This document shows positions 62,924 to 64,000 of a DNA stretch of 64,000 nucleotides, piece after piece. This stretch comes from an uncultured Blautia sp. (GTDB taxonomy: Bacteria; Bacillota; Clostridia; Lachnospirales; Lachnospiraceae). Position 1 is the first letter of the stretch, and every line of letters begins with the position of its first letter. The notes under the pieces are model-generated. The model searched no databases and was not told where the DNA came from. It saw only the letters and a program-made list of their open reading frames with translations. The position numbers and the translations under genes were made by a program. The stretch lies in the NCBI GenBank assembly GCA_900551075.1, contig URVB01000010.1, forward strand, positions 38,023-102,022. The letters are read 5' to 3'.

Positions 62924-63240
62924 TCAATACCCATGCTCCCATAAAAAGCAACCTAACTTAACCATTAACTGGTCACGAGGATTATCAGAATTTGATGCAA
63001 TAGCGCTTCTGCCAGTGAATATTCTTGTATAGGCATATTCTTTCACAGTCAGCAGATTTTCCCCTGCATCGTAATAATAAACAAAGGACTTATTACACCC
63101 CACTATTCTCATGGGATAGACGATTCACCACATTGTATTCATAGGTATTGGACTTGAATATCACTCCCGGCTCAAAACTGTATACCGCTCTGATACTAGT
63201 AGAGTTGTTGTCAATATCATATGTGTAACCGGTCAGTTTT
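62924..63240 (-). pseudogene. Rhs core fragment fused to a type-44-like toxin tail
   Basis: From about 63240 leftwards the frame LTGYTYDIDNNSTSIRAVYS, SNTYEYNVVNRLSHENSG resembles Rhs YD repeats and stops at TAA. A second frame continues CNKSFVYYYDAGENLLTVKE-YAYT (YD repeat) and then runs into ASNSDNPRDQLMVKLGCFLW-EHGY. This tail aligns to the DPQDQKM...LWDYGF ends of the other type-44-like remnants. A large deletion thus joined an Rhs core directly to the last 25 codons of a toxin. Confidence 0.72.
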
Positions 63241-63279
63241 TGTCTAATCCACAGGGAAATCAGCAGGTTTAAAAAACTT

Positions 63280-63747
63280 TTACAGCTTATGGGTACTATC
63301 TATTTTGTTATGTTTACCTGTCTGTGGATAATTTTTATCAGGAATCCACCATTTGAAACACTGTCCCAAAAAATAAACAACTAAAAGCGATCCCCTCAAA
63401 ACCACAGTAATGATGGTAAAACCAAATAAATACAAAGGTATCATAACACCATCCCCTGGCACCAACTCTCTTAACTGCAACGGAAACCGAACGTTAATAA
63501 ATAAAACTCCTAACACTAGAATATTGACTAGAATACTAATAAGGAATCTAATAATTAATTTGTCTTTACTTGCATGAAAAGTATAAACCATACTAAAACA
63601 GGACAATACAATCCCTACCATAACAGCTATTAAAGTTCCTTCCATAGAAATTATTATAAACTCAGAATACAGCAGTCCAAGTGTCCCCCATATAATAATA
63701 GCTCTCATAATTCCATCTATTATAGATATAATAAATATTTTTTTCAT
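63280..63747 (-). CDS. Four-helix MKxVFF-type immunity family protein (155 aa)
   Basis: Intact relative of 58890-59318, with four helices (IISIIDGIMRAIIIWGTLGLLY; GTLIAVMVGIVLSCFSMVYTF; FLISILVNILVLGVLFINV; IPLYLFGFTIITVVLRGSLLVVYFL, given in parts) and a hydrophilic C-terminal tail (PDKNYPQTGKHNK). The ATG at 63747 has GGAG six bases upstream and aligns to the family start; a frame extension to 63804 is not needed. It is the rightmost immunity gene, so a type-44-like toxin is expected just upstream. Only unclear sequence remains there. Confidence 0.7.
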   Translation of the reverse strand: MKKIFIISIIDGIMRAIIIWGTLGLLYSEFIIISMEGTLIAVMVGIVLSCFSMVYTFHASKDKLIIRFLISILVNILVLGVLFINVRFPLQLRELVPGDGVMIPLYLFGFTIITVVLRGSLLVVYFLGQCFKWWIPDKNYPQTGKHNKIDSTHKL

Positions 63748-63804
63748 AGTAATCTCCATTCCGCCGCCAAGTCGGCGGCACAAATAGTAACGAAGGTCTT
63801 CCAA

Positions 63805-64000
63805 TCCTCCACGTTGCTGATAAAATACTTTTTAAAGAAGCTATACTACAAAGCACGGGGAGGTAAGTCGTAAGGACTTTCTTCGTTTTAGACAGCATAG
63901 TAATCAGTGTAAGTTCCATCTTTCAGGCACAAATAATGGCTCGCAAGACCGTACAGTAAGAATTGTTTTAACTTCTCTGTTAAATGTGCGATGGAACAGT
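63805..64000. other. Right edge without a recognised gene
   Basis: An 85-codon open frame on the - strand (63662-63919, ELTLITMLSKTKKVLTTYLP) overlaps the immunity gene and shows no family resemblance. I treat this stretch as scar sequence or the end of something beyond the window. Confidence 0.3.

Noticed and set aside
1..64000. tRNA, rRNA or complete insertion sequence
   Set aside because: None was found by eye; the only transposon trace is the deleted IS110 remnant.

Overview
The window looks like a chromosome segment of a gut-type Lachnospiraceae bacterium (Clostridia; Blautia/Dorea-like). This is inferred from gene content, not from a marker gene. Supporting signs are strong AGGAGG ribosome sites, a Gram-positive wall-polysaccharide locus with LCP and L,D-transpeptidase proteins, cell-wall-binding repeat enzymes rich in GWxxxxGxxYYF, the cdaA-ybbR and lepA-hemW gene orders, and Rhs toxin remnants. 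No rRNA, tRNA or CRISPR array was seen.

Positions 1-30 kb form a cell-wall polysaccharide locus. It holds the four dTDP-L-rhamnose genes (rfbA, rfbC and rfbD here, rfbB at 27-28 kb), a Wzm/Wzt-type ABC exporter whose ATPase carries a C-terminal glycan-binding domain, three very large two-domain GT2 glycosyltransferases, a smaller rhamnosyltransferase-like GT2, and a three-part methyltransferase. It also holds a polyprenyl-phosphate sugar-1-phosphate transferase, an LCP ligase and two D-Ala-D-Ala carboxypeptidases. Together they probably make a rhamnose-containing polymer on undecaprenyl phosphate, export it and attach it to peptidoglycan. Inside the locus, a WecE-type aminotransferase, a GtrB/ArnC-like glycosyltransferase, a DegT-like protein, an ATP-grasp protein and two four-helix SMR/EamA half-flippases (cotranscribed with rfbB) look like a sugar-decoration pathway. 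I cannot match it to a described one.

Positions 28-48 kb are mostly core genes: GH25 lysozyme, L,D-transpeptidase, HPr, YbbR, the diadenylate cyclase CdaA, two membrane proteins, ComF (apparently with a CTG start), RecD2, MreB/Mbl, UvrA, HemW, a lipoprotein, LepA and an XRE regulator.

Positions 48-50 kb are a scar zone: an internally deleted IS110 transposase, an AbiEi-AbiEii fusion remnant, and a HAD-like fragment. Positions 50.1-54.7 kb hold a complete LicT-regulated alpha-glucoside PTS operon (EIIA, LicT, EIICB, GH4 6-phospho-alpha-glucosidase). It has a clear promoter, a RAT site and an overlapping terminator.

Positions 54.8-64 kb are a decaying array of Rhs-type polymorphic-toxin C-terminal cassettes and orphan immunity genes, all read leftwards. 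Two Rhs core remnants, four copies of one toxin tail (type-44-like), related RIIG...IYxK toxin tails, three copies of a PH-like membrane immunity family, three copies of a four-helix immunity family, and a conserved hairpin between toxin stop and immunity start repeat in a recognisable order. This array is the most unusual part of the window. The full-length parent toxin is probably to the right of the window.
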